Assembly (NCBI GenBank): GCA_015680685.1
Contig: MNCI01038007.1
Span: 279,729 to 343,728 of the forward strand
Length of the DNA stretch: 64,000 nucleotides
Source: Gnetum montanum
Lineage: Eukaryota > Streptophyta > Gnetopsida > Gnetales > Gnetaceae
Direction of reading: 5' to 3'
Below, in pieces: positions 11,405 through 21,600 of this stretch (position 1 is its first letter; every line of letters begins with the position of its first letter). The notes under the pieces were generated by a model. That model did no database searches. It was given only the letters and a program-made list of their open reading frames with translations, and was not told the DNA's origin. Both the position numbers and the translations under genes were made by a program.

Positions 11405-12439
11405 ACGCTTGAAGGAATCGACTCGAGCAGCATCGATAAAGAAGTGCAAAACACCACAAGAAACTCGATAGAGACTTTATCTTTTGCCACCTGACTAGAC
11501 ATCATCGCACTATGTTCAGTAGTACATGGGATTGTGGGAAATGAAATTTGTATCTGATAAAGAAAGGGAAACTTTGGGGATTCGGGAGGAATCAAGGTTG
11601 TGCATAGTGAAAGGGATGTTCTGATGTGTATGCGGGTCATGTTGATCCTTGTCAATAGCCATTGTTTTGCAGACTCGGAATGAGGACATGAGATGTGCGT
11701 CCTTTGGAAGAACAAGACTCTTGGTCAATGTTCAAGAGGACTTGTCGGCAAAACCAAAGCCACGTAATGATGTGTTGCATTCTTTGGAGGAACAGGGCCC
11801 TTGTTTAGTGTTTTAGGGGGGGAGCCTATTGGTGGAGAGCCAAAGCCATGCAATGGGATGTTTGTTGATTTTTTTAGACATGAGCATTTACTTTTGAGGT
11901 AACTACCATCCTGTCTTGTGTTTGATGTGGGAAGGGATGACGTTTTTTTTTGTTGTTTTTTTTTTTTTTGCTTATGCTCAAACGCCATGTTATGGGTTTC
12001 AGCCGCTTAGGAGTGGCGCGATATGCAATGGTATGTTCGATGTTTTGGGCTATACCAGATATGTTTGGGATGTAACCAAGTATAAGGTGTTGACGGATAG
12101 ATGGGATATGAAATGGGGGATGTACTAGTGAATGGTTTCATTTAGTCTTGTCACATGCGCTGCAAACAACGTCTCACCTTGCTGCTTATAATGAAGTGCA
12201 TTCTTGTACGAACACCTCTAAGTGTCATCCTGAAAACACAACTCCAAGAAGACAAGAAAACCATGAGTGCATAAGCAAGCTTAGACTTAAATAGCCACTG
12301 ATGAAACAAAGGCACCAGATGAGATTTCAGGCACTGTATATGAATGGTAGCAATGTCATTAGGATCGGCCGATGGCGAGTGATGCAGCAATTTTGATGAA
12401 GTTTGAATGTAGCCACTGATTGAGGAACCAGAGATGAAA
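11405..12439 (-). other. Untranslated 3' region of element C
   Basis: No gene recognised. It contains two diverged copies of a segment of about 80 bp (CTTTGGAAGAACAAGACTCTTGG near 11,700 and CTTTGGAGGAACAGGGCCCTTG near 11,780) and T-rich runs near 11,942-11,970. A 127-codon open frame on the minus strand (11,332-11,715) runs into the LTR and shows no recognisable domain; I do not regard it as a gene. Confidence 0.4.
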
Positions 12440-14285
12440 TTTCCAGTTTATAGTCTTAGTGGACTATCATGGGTTAGTTTTATGTCATAACTCGTTGGAC
12501 ATTTTCTATTTAGCATCGTGGCGGATGGTGCCTTGCTAGTTTCTAGTCTTAGCAGACCGTGAAGAGGCAAGCTAGTTTATAGTTTTAGCGGACTCTAGTA
12601 AATGCAACTATGGCAGTTTACTGTCGTACCAGATGGATGCTAGTTTATTATCATTGTGGACACTGTGTGGTATCAGTTTCTCGTCATGATGCCAGGATGA
12701 GCTATGATATCAGTTTATCATCATGATTCCAGGACTGTTCTATGGTATTAGTTTACCATCATGATTCCAAGTCAAAGTGTGGTATCAGTTTATAGTTGTG
12801 ATGCTAGTACTCTTCTATGGTATCAGTTTACTGTCATGATTCCAGGACGAGCTGTGGTATCAGTTTATAGTCGTGATGCCAGGACTCTTCTATGGTATCA
12901 GTTTACTGTCATGATTCCAGGACGAGCTGTGGTATCAGTTTATAGTCGTGATGGCAGGACTCTTCTATGGTATCAGTTTATCATCATGATTCCAGGACGA
13001 AGTGTGGTATCAGTTTATAGTCGTGATGGCAGGACTCTTCTATGGTATCAGTTTACTGTCATGATTCCAGGACGAGCTGTGGTATCAGTTTATAGTCGTG
13101 ATGCCAGGACTCTTCTATGGTATCAGTTTATCATCATGATTCCAGGACTGTTCTATGGGATTAGTTTACCATCATGATTCCAAGACAAAGTGTGGTATCA
13201 GTTTATAGTTGTGATGATAGGACTCTTCTATGGTATCAGTTTATCATCATGATTCCAGGACTGTTCTATGGTATTAGTTTACCATCATGATTCCAAGTCA
13301 AAGTGTGGTATCAGTTTATAGTTGTGATGATAGGACTCTTCTATGGTATCAGTTTACCATTATGATTCCAGGACGAGCTATGGTATCACTTTATAGTTGT
13401 GATGCTAGGACTCTTCTATGGTATCAGTTTACTGTCATGATTCCAGGACGAGCTGTGGTATCAGTTTATAGTCGTGATGCCAGGACTCTTCTATGGTATC
13501 AGTTTATCATCATGATTCCAGGACTGTTCTATGGTATTAGTTTACCATCATGATTCCAAGTCAAAGTGTGGTATCAGTTTATAGTCGTGATGCCAGGACT
13601 CTTCTATGGTATCAGTTTACCATTATGATTCCAGGACGAGCTATGGTATCACTTTATAGTTGTGATGCTAGGACTCTTCTATGGTATCAGTTTACCGTCA
13701 TGATTCCAGGACGAACTGTGGTATCAGTTTATATTCGTGATGCCAAGACTCTTCTATGGTATCAGTTTATCATCATGATTCCAGGACTGTTCTATGGGAT
13801 TAGTTTACCATCATGATTCCAAGAAAAAGTGTGGTATCAGTTTATAGTCGTGATGGCAGGACTCTTCTATGGTATCAGTTTATCATCATGATTCCAGGAC
13901 TGTTCTATGGTATTAGTTTACCATCATGATTCCAAGACAAAGTGTGGTATCAGTTTATAGTCGTGATGCCAGGACTCTTCTATGGTATCAGTTTATCATC
14001 ATGATTCCAGGACGAAGTGTGGTATCAGTTTATAGTTGTGATGCTAGGACTCTTCTATGGTATCAGTTTACCGTCATGATTCCAGGACGAACTGTGGTAT
14101 CAGTTTATATTCGTGATGCCAAGACTCTTCTATGGTATCAGTTTACTGTCATGATTCCAGGACGAGCTGTGGTATCAGTTTATAGTCGTGATGGCAGGAC
14201 TCTTCTATGGTATCAGTTTACCATTATGATTCCAGGACGAGCTATGGTATCACTTTATAGTTGTGATGCTAGGACTCAGACGTAC
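12440..14285. repeat. 37/38-bp minisatellite with 75-bp higher-order period
   Basis: Tandem array between the pol stop and the 3' LTR of C. Two alternating monomers begin GGTATCAGTTTA: a 37-bp form (CTGTCATGATTCCAGGACGAGCTGT) and a 38-bp form (TAGTCGTGATGCCAGGACTCTTCTAT). They form 75-bp dimers, about 40 monomers from 12,660 onwards; 12,440-12,660 holds more diverged edge copies. Because 75 is a multiple of three, long open frames occur (for example 12,761-13,177 and 13,926-14,285) encoding a 25-residue repeat. They have no start context, domain or partner and are treated as by-products of the repeat. Confidence 0.85.
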
Positions 14286-14297
14286 CTAAGCTTGTAC

Positions 14298-15740
14298 TCA
14301 AATGTGGAATGGTTTCAAGAACGAGTGATTGGTCAGATTTGCAAGCTCATGTCCTTCCATATCAGCAAACTTGAATGCTCCATTGTCGTATGCTTTGGTG
14401 ACCAAGTAAGGCCCTTCCCACTTGGCTAAGAATTTGTCCGGGTGTTCCCGAATGGCCTTAAGTACAAGGTCACCTTCTTTGATGGGGCGCTTATGAATGT
14501 CATGCTAATGGTGCTATCATTTTTATTTTTGGTACCATTCAATCTGATCGAGTGCATGTATGCATTCCTCCTCCACCGAGTCTAGGTCAATGATGCACAG
14601 GTCATTATTTTTCCCTTCGTCGAGGAGTCCGGAAAGTGTGATCCTTAAAGATGGTACCTGTAATTCCAGAGGTAAAACAGCTTCTGAACCATAAACAAGA
14701 CTATATGGCATTTTACTTGTTGAAGTTCGATGTGTAGTACGATATTCCCATAATGCGTATACCAACTATTCGTGCCATCTTCTCTTGCTTTGGGTAAGCA
14801 TCTTTTTAAGTATTGTAATGATGGTTTTTTTTGTGGCCTCTGCTTGTCCATTCCTCTAAGGGTAGTAAAGGGATGAAAATGAGTTTTTGATCCCCAGACT
14901 TTGACAGAAGGTTTTGGTTTTGGCACTGCTGAATTGTGGCCCATTGTCAGTGTTGATGGTCATGAGGATGCCAAAATGGATCACAATGTTTTCAAGGATG
15001 AAGTTGCACACGTGTTTAGATGTGGTCTTTCGAAGGGGAACAACTTCTACCCACTTCGTGAAATACTCTGTCACGGTTATGATGAAACTGTGCCTTGCAG
15101 AAGATGAGGGTGTTATAGGTCCGATAACGTCCAACCCCCACTTTTGAAAGGGCCATGTGATTTGTGCTGTATGAAACTCATTTTGTGGGACATGAATTAG
15201 ATTACTATGTCTTTGACAGGTACTGCATGTTTTAGCCTTGGAGAGATAGTCATACTCCATGTGTGGCCAATAATATCCTAAGCGTCTTATCTTTGTTTCC
15301 ATTGCTTTTGGTGCTATATGTCCTCTGCATAGTCCATCATGTACTTGCTCAACGATGGTTTGGACATCAGTGCTACTAACGCATGTTAGCAATATGCCTT
15401 CGTAGGATCGACGACACAAGGTGTCCCCTACCAGTGCATATTTCTTAGAATGCTTTCGTACCGCATCTTTTTGTGCATTCATTAAGTGTTGCAGTGTTTT
15501 ACCACGTAGAAGGTACTCTTTTATGTTGTCATACCATTCTATCGTGTGTGTTGTACTAACGGATGCAATTGGCAATGTATCAAGCGTATCGGTTATGGGT
15601 TTCGCACAGCTGATTATGGAGCTTGGCAACGTGTGGAACATGTCAGGGGATATGTTTAATGCTAATGTGGCCAGTGTGTCTGCAATTGTATTGTCAGTTC
15701 TAGAGACATGTTGCACATCCACATTTTCGGATCGTTTCAT
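14298..15740 (-). pseudogene. Integrase and C-terminal end of pol (element C), decayed
   Basis: Minus-strand integrase. The HHCC zinc-binding region is visible (VHDGLCRGHIAPKAM ... KTCSTC, about 15,210-15,345). The catalytic core follows with GLDVIGPI (first Asp), NTDNGPQF (second Asp, about 14,895-14,920) and a frame-shifted NGQAEA segment (Glu) near 14,850. The frame then continues through YALWEYRTTHRTS and PYSLVYGSEAVLP to a C-terminus ending FLKPFHI and a TGA at 14,298. No chromodomain follows, in line with a Tat-type rather than chromovirus element. Integrase would insert the cDNA into the host chromosome. At least one frameshift near 14,856 and several stops inactivate it. Confidence 0.85.
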
Positions 15741-17831
15741 TAAATGTTTGGCTAAGTCACAGTATGGTTGTAAATGTTGTTCTTTGCATGTATAAATGTC
15801 TGTGACTTAGTTCAAAACCAGTTGTGAATCTCCCCTGACCACAAGGCATGTAGTGCTGCCATGAGACCTCTAAGGAAACCTTTGTACTCTGCTATGTTGT
15901 TGGTACAATGAAAATCGAAATGATAAGCAAAGGGCAAAATCTCCCTGAAGGGATAGGTGATGATGGTGATAGCAGTTCCTCCTCGAGAGGTAGATGTCCC
16001 ATCAAAGTTCAAAACAGCTTCATAATCATCCGATATGATGGCTATTGCACTTACATTTTCGTCAGGGAATTCTGGCTCTATTGTTTCTTGATCATGTATT
16101 GGTGACATGGTCATTTGATTTGCTATGGCTTGACCCTTAACTAATGATTGCGCTATGTAATGTAGGTCAAACTCAGCTATCATGGCTTTCTAACGGGCTA
16201 TTCGACTTGTCTCGTAAATATTTCCGGTGATGGCTCTAAGCACATTATCCTTGCAGATTATGTTAACTTGATTATGGAAGAGGTAATGTCACCATTTATT
16301 TAGAGAAAAGACCAAGGCTAAACATAGCCTCTCCACCCTGTTATACTTCTTCTCATGTGCAACTAAAGCATGGCTTAAGTAATAGATAGGGACTTCAGTT
16401 CCATCATCTTTTTTCTAGCAAAGCATAGACACAATTGGCGAATGTAAAGTCGCGAGGTAGATGTAAAATGGTTTATCATTTTGGGCTGGATAAACCATGG
16501 GTAGTTGAATGAGTGCTACTTTAATATTGTCAAATGCTTCCTGGCACTATGGAGTCCATTCAAGATGGACGTTCTTCTGTAGCAAGTGGTTCATAGGTTT
16601 CAACTTGTCTATTAGTTTTTCTATGAAATGTCTGATAAAATGTAATCTACCTTGTAGACCTCGAAGTTCGGTAAGGTTACGAGGTGGTTTTAACTTTGTT
16701 ATGGCCTTAACCTTATCAGGGTTTACTCGTATCCTTGCTTTCGAGGCTATGAATCAAAGCATTTTTCCTGTTTTTGACGCCAAAGACACATTTCTTTGGG
16801 TTAAGTCTTAGTTCATATTTTAAACAACACTTTAGTACTAGGTCAAGATCTTGTACATGTTGTTCTAATGTCTTTGATTTAACCACAATGTCGTCCACGT
16901 AGTCGTTGAGCAAGTGTAACATGTAATCGCTAAAAATGCATGTCATCGCCCTTTGATATGTGGCCCCAGCATTATTGAGACCGAAGGGCAGCATTGTATA
17001 ACAAAAGGTTCCCCATGGTGTCATAAAGGTAGTCCGGAGCTGATGCTCTGGGTTAATGCGTATCTAATTGTATCCTGAGAAGCCATCCATAAAAGATAAT
17101 AGGGCATGTCCAGTGGTCGAGTCAACCAGTTGATCAATGCTGGGTAGGGGAAAATCATCTTTTATGGTTGCAACATTTAGATCCCAGAAATCAATGCATA
17201 AGCGAATGCTTTCATTCTTTTTTGGGACAATGACCATGTTGGATACCCAATCGGCGTAATCGACAGCCCGAATGAAACCAGCCTGATAAAGTTTGGTGAT
17301 CTCATTGCGAACTACCAATGCCACCTCAGGTTTAACCTTTCGTGCCTTTTGTTTTACTGGCCTCAATTTTGGATCAAGGATAATGTTGTGCTAGACGATT
17401 CGAGGATCTAACCCGGGCATGTCAGTGTAAGACCAAGCGAATGCTTTTATGTTGTTTCGAAGCACATCATCTATGTTTTTGGCCAGTTGAGATTGCAATA
17501 ATGTACTTAATTTTAATATTTTGGTTTCACCATCAGGCATAACAATGGGGGTTTCAGTCAACGGGTCTTCAGTGATGTTTTCAGCTTCTATGTCAAGAGA
17601 TTTTGTCATACCTTTGTAGTTATCTAGCGTTTGTTGTGTCGAGGCTATAAGTGTGTCTTCCATTGATGTATCTAAGCTGATGGAGTTTATGTCTATTTCT
17701 CTTATGATTTTTCCATATGTTCCATCAATGATCAAGGGTGTGGATAAGTGCTGACAATCCATTGGGCTTGCTCCTACCAATAAATAGAGAGCAGAATTAG
17801 CTAATAGGTATTGTTCGATGTTCTCTAGCAA
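15741..17831 (-). pseudogene. RT - RNase H - second RNase H of pol (element C), decayed
   Basis: Minus-strand pol. An N-terminal linker (17,831-17,391) ends DDVLRNNIKAFAWSYTDMPGLDP. The RT follows with KLYQAGFIRAVDYADWVSN, CIDFWDLN, LPSIDQLVD, LLSFMDGFSGYN, MTPWGTFCYTMLPFGL and the catalytic YVDD at 16,890-16,901. The Ty3-type RNase H spans about 16,640-16,200. A second RNase H-like domain (NFDGTSTSRGGTA ... TNNIAEYKGFLRGL) lies at 15,812-16,060. Two RNase H domains in a row are characteristic of the Tat lineage. Stops and frameshifts are scattered. Pol starts here, separated by about 6 kb from the protease of the same element by the antisense gene. Confidence 0.85.
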
Positions 17832-17839
17832 CTTAAATT

Positions 17840-18360
17840 ATGTGTACATGCATGATGGTGGTTTATCTTCACACCGGGAAGCATGGCAATTTAAGGCCAT
17901 ACCAAGCCGTGGGTGGAAGTTTAAGGCCTTACCGGGCCGTCATGGTAGTTTAAGGCCATATCGGGCCACTATGGTAGTTTAAGGCCATACCGGGACACCA
18001 TGGCAGTTTAAAGCCATACCGGGCCGAATGTGATCTGCAGGTGGTAGTTTAAGGCCTTACCAGGCCAAAGGGGGTTTGTATGTAGTAGTTTAAGGCCTTA
18101 CTGGGCTATGATGGTAGTTTAAGGCCATACCGGGCCGAATGTTCACCGTAAAATTTGCACAAGAGAGTCTACGCCGAAATGTTCAGTGTGGGCTTCTAAA
18201 TTTGGTTTACGAGGGAATCAGCATGTGGTAGTATGTTTTTGTTTTATATATATTTTTTTTGTATTTTTGAACAAATTTAACTAAAATGAGTAATAAAAAA
18301 AATAAAAAAAATAAACAAAATGTAAGGTGGTGGCGGCAGCAGCGGCGGTGGCGCTCAGTG
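17840..18360. repeat. Minisatellite between RT and antisense gene of C
   Basis: About nine copies of ATGGTAGTTTAAGGCCATACCGGGCC-like units lie between 17,860 and 18,145. They belong to the family with core AGTTTAAGGCC..GGGCC, also found at 23,520-23,830, 43,800-44,110 and 60,370-60,465. The remaining 200 bp are A/T-rich with no recognised feature. Confidence 0.75.
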
Positions 18361-18370
18361 CTATATATAG
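18361..18370 (+). promoter_or_regulatory. TATA-like box upstream of the antisense gene of C
   Basis: CTATATATAG stands about 300 bp before the predicted start codon at 18,673 and on the same strand as the antisense gene. The intervening leader is rich in GCGTAAGC/GCATAAAC words. That this is the promoter is an inference from position and sequence only. Confidence 0.4.
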
Positions 18371-18672
18371 CGCAGGGGTGTCATTTGTGAGCATTTTGAA
18401 TTTGAAGTAAGCATAAACATCAAGTGTAAGCATAAAACCTGAGCGTAAGCATAGATGACCAAACCCCAGTGTAAACCTCCAACTCCGGCGTAAGCATAAA
18501 CTTTCAACTCCAGCGTAGAGGCTCAACGTGAGCGTAGAGGCATAAACGTGAGCATAGATGCCTCAACTTAGGGTGAGCGTAAAGGCTCAGACTCAGCGTA
18601 CAGGATTCAGTTTGGTGTGTAGTTTCGATCCTCAACGTAAACCTTGTCAAGTTCAGCGTAGAGGATGCCGAA

Positions 18673-21600
18673 ATGGGCAAGGGTAAGGAGGTAGAAAGCC
18701 AGGGGAGGAAGGGCCTTGATCTAACTTTCGCGAAGGAGAGCAAGGCCATGTTGCAATGTCTGCCCAGGCTGAGGGTTCCATTGTGGCCTGGATCGTCACA
18801 TAGGTAGGCTCTAATCCTTCCTCTGTTTGTTATTTTCATCTGTACATGTTATGTAGCATAGACAGTCGTGGTAGCGTAGAGGATTTCGGCATAGACGCTC
18901 GGCGTAGACAGTTAGCGTAGAGGGTTTCTATAGCGTATAGCATAAACTGTATATAGCGTAAATTGTTTTGTTAGTGCACAGGGTAAAAAATTTTACCAGC
19001 ATGAAGTGTAGATGATTTTATTAGTATGAAGCGTAGACAATTTTCACAGCGTGTACGCTGACTATTTTCACAGCGTATACGCTGGTGGTTTCCACGGCGT
19101 ATACGCCGATGATTTTCACAACGTATACGCTGAGTGTAAACAATTTATTCTTTTCAAGTGGGGTATAGTGTAGACCTATTTTCATAATGTATAGTGTAAA
19201 CTATTCTCAACATAAACTATTTGCACAGTGTTCAGCGTAAAATATTTGCACAGTGTATACGCTGACTATTTGCACAGCGTATAGGGTGAACTATGTTCAC
19301 AGCGTATACGCTGGTGGTTTTTTTTACGGCGTATACGCTGATGATTTTCACAGTGTATACGTTGAGCGTAAATATTTTTATTTCTCCTTTAAACAGTGTA
19401 TACGCTGAATGTTTACAGCTTGTTGTACAGCATATACGCTAATTGAAAATAGTTTGTAATTTTTGCAGTGTTGACAACGCGAAATTTCATTTTTCATCTC
19501 ATTTGCATGTATTGTTGATTTATTGTGGTGCTCTGATTACTCGCAGGGACACTGAGCCTTTCCTCCTGGTTGTTGAGCTAGTTGGGGTATTGGCATGGTT
19601 TGGCCCCCTTGAGACATATGAACCTACCCCTGATCTCACCATTGACAATAATGGGATGTGGTTCAGGGAAGGGGGTGCGAATTCCTCGCCTTTATCCTCG
19701 ATAGATTTAAAGTGGTGGTCTGGTCACATCTAAGTGAATAAGTGGCACGGAGCATTCTTGAGGCCATGTTGCCGAGATCATTGAAGGATGTCACCATTTT
19801 CATGGAGGATATCAATGAGGGACCGCTGGTGATCGAGGATGGTCCCTCTGGTAGGCCCAAGTCTACTCGCCCGTTAGCGTGCATGTGGGCCCTATTGCTG
19901 CAAGGGTAGGATTATCTCAACAACACTCTATTTTTAGCTACACATGTGCACACGCTGTTCCAGAACCCTCCTGGCACAGTGTACCAGGTAGATAGGTAAG
20001 ATCGTTTAAGCTTGTCATTTCTATTTTTTTGTCATTTGGCATTCGCTTCTGTTTTGACAACCATTATTTTGCAGGCCCCAAGTTAACCAAGACAGAACAT
20101 GCGTTGATGATGATGGGCTTGCCCTAGCTCATACTGCTCTAGAGACCTTTATGGCAGGTCCCACCCTTTGTGGAGCTATATTAGCTCAAACCAAGGGTGA
20201 GATCGTCCATTTTCACAAACGATTTTCTAGAGCGCTCGCACAATGCAAAGCTTGTGGGTGGTTGCATGGAGATTGGTCGCATAAGGGACCAATTTTTCCT
20301 CCTGACTCTAACTTGGGTAGCACCTCTAAGTCCACTTCAGAAGGTAAGTGATAATATTTTCTAGATGTGTTAATGTGTTTGTTCAACTGCCGGGGGTTAT
20401 GTGATGGTTTCGAATTGTATCTACAGTTGATGTCCCTCCCAGCGGAGACCCTGTCACAACCAGATGAACTGAGAGTACCCTCTTGATGAAGTTCAGGGAG
20501 ATCAGTAAGGCTCAGAAATGGTTGCGCACCCATGCCCCACCGTCCATCATCCATTGTTTAGGTGACGTCGACCTTATGGAGCTCTTTACAACTCCGAGCC
20601 CTGATGTGTTAATAGCTGAAATGATCAGAATTGTTGATTCGTTCAACAAATCTATCTCTTACTATAGCATCCAGATTAAGGGTGTTAAGATAGTCTTCCA
20701 TCTGTCAGCTGAATTATTTTTGAACCTGTTTGGTGTACCAGCGGATGGTGTAAATGTAGTTTTGGATAGGGCTCATAAAGAGCTCCATATGATATGTGAG
20801 TTAGAGGACTAGTTAGGCGTTACCAAGGGTGCTAAGGGATTCCTTATGCAGGGGAAGTCAAAGGTTGAGGAAGTTAATGAATTATATCCTCTATTTAGTG
20901 CATGGGTATTTCCTAAATCCTTTTCCTAGGTGTGGAGTCTTGGTGTTGAAGCTGTGCGTATTATGCGAACCATCCTAGAAACCAAGATGTGTTATAACTG
21001 GGCCCAATTTTTGTTGTTGGGCCTTCATAAGGAGATAGTGCGACTGCACTCAAATGTCAAGGCGCAGTCTCACTTTACCTTTGCATTCTTTGCCAGTTAT
21101 CTTCATCGTTTGGCTAAGTTTCTAGTGGTTCGTGCGGACAATAAGTATGTTCTATGGGATCGAGGTCAGTTATCCTGCCCATGGATCAACCATTTTTTTG
21201 AAACAACTGAGTCCCAAGATGTGGCTAAGGGAATTGATGAATCTGTATCTATCATGACAGGGGGGTCATCTGGTACCTCAATCCACACATGTGAAAGTGT
21301 GGGGTTGGAACCAGACGATGTGCATTATATTGCCAAGAGAGCAAAATGGGTCATCAAAGAGACCATTGGTAAGGCCAAGTCGAAGCTGACGAAGTACGAA
21401 CGTTCAACCGAGGAGGCCTCAAATGTGGACGAGCCACGAGTGAAACACATACGGTTCAAGATGTTGGTTCGAGGTAAGTAAACTTAGTACACTTATTGCT
21501 TTATCATTTTCATCTTATTCACAATTTTTATTTTGATCGCTTAAATGCCACTGATGCCTTCAGAGCTGACTTGAGAAGTGAGGAGGTAGGAATTAGAGAC

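Noticed and set aside
11332-11715. 127-codon minus-strand open frame
   Set aside because: It overlaps the polypurine tract and LTR start of element C and has no recognisable domain.
12660-14285. Regular short repeats resembling a CRISPR array
   Set aside because: Units are contiguous tandem monomers without unique spacers, in a plant genome.
12761-14429. Long plus-strand open frames encoding a 25-residue repeat
   Set aside because: They arise from a 75-bp satellite whose length is a multiple of three; the peptide has no domain and the frames end when the array ends.
19547-19995. An ordinary host CTD-phosphatase gene nested by chance
   Set aside because: The same gene with the same layout is present in four elements at the equivalent position, so it belongs to the elements.
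20483-21481. Assignment of the central domain to the plant mobile domain or the putative plant transposon protein family
   Set aside because: The layout is reminiscent (a helical block with NWA..L..GLH.EI..L), but no diagnostic motif could be confirmed by eye, so it is left as unknown.
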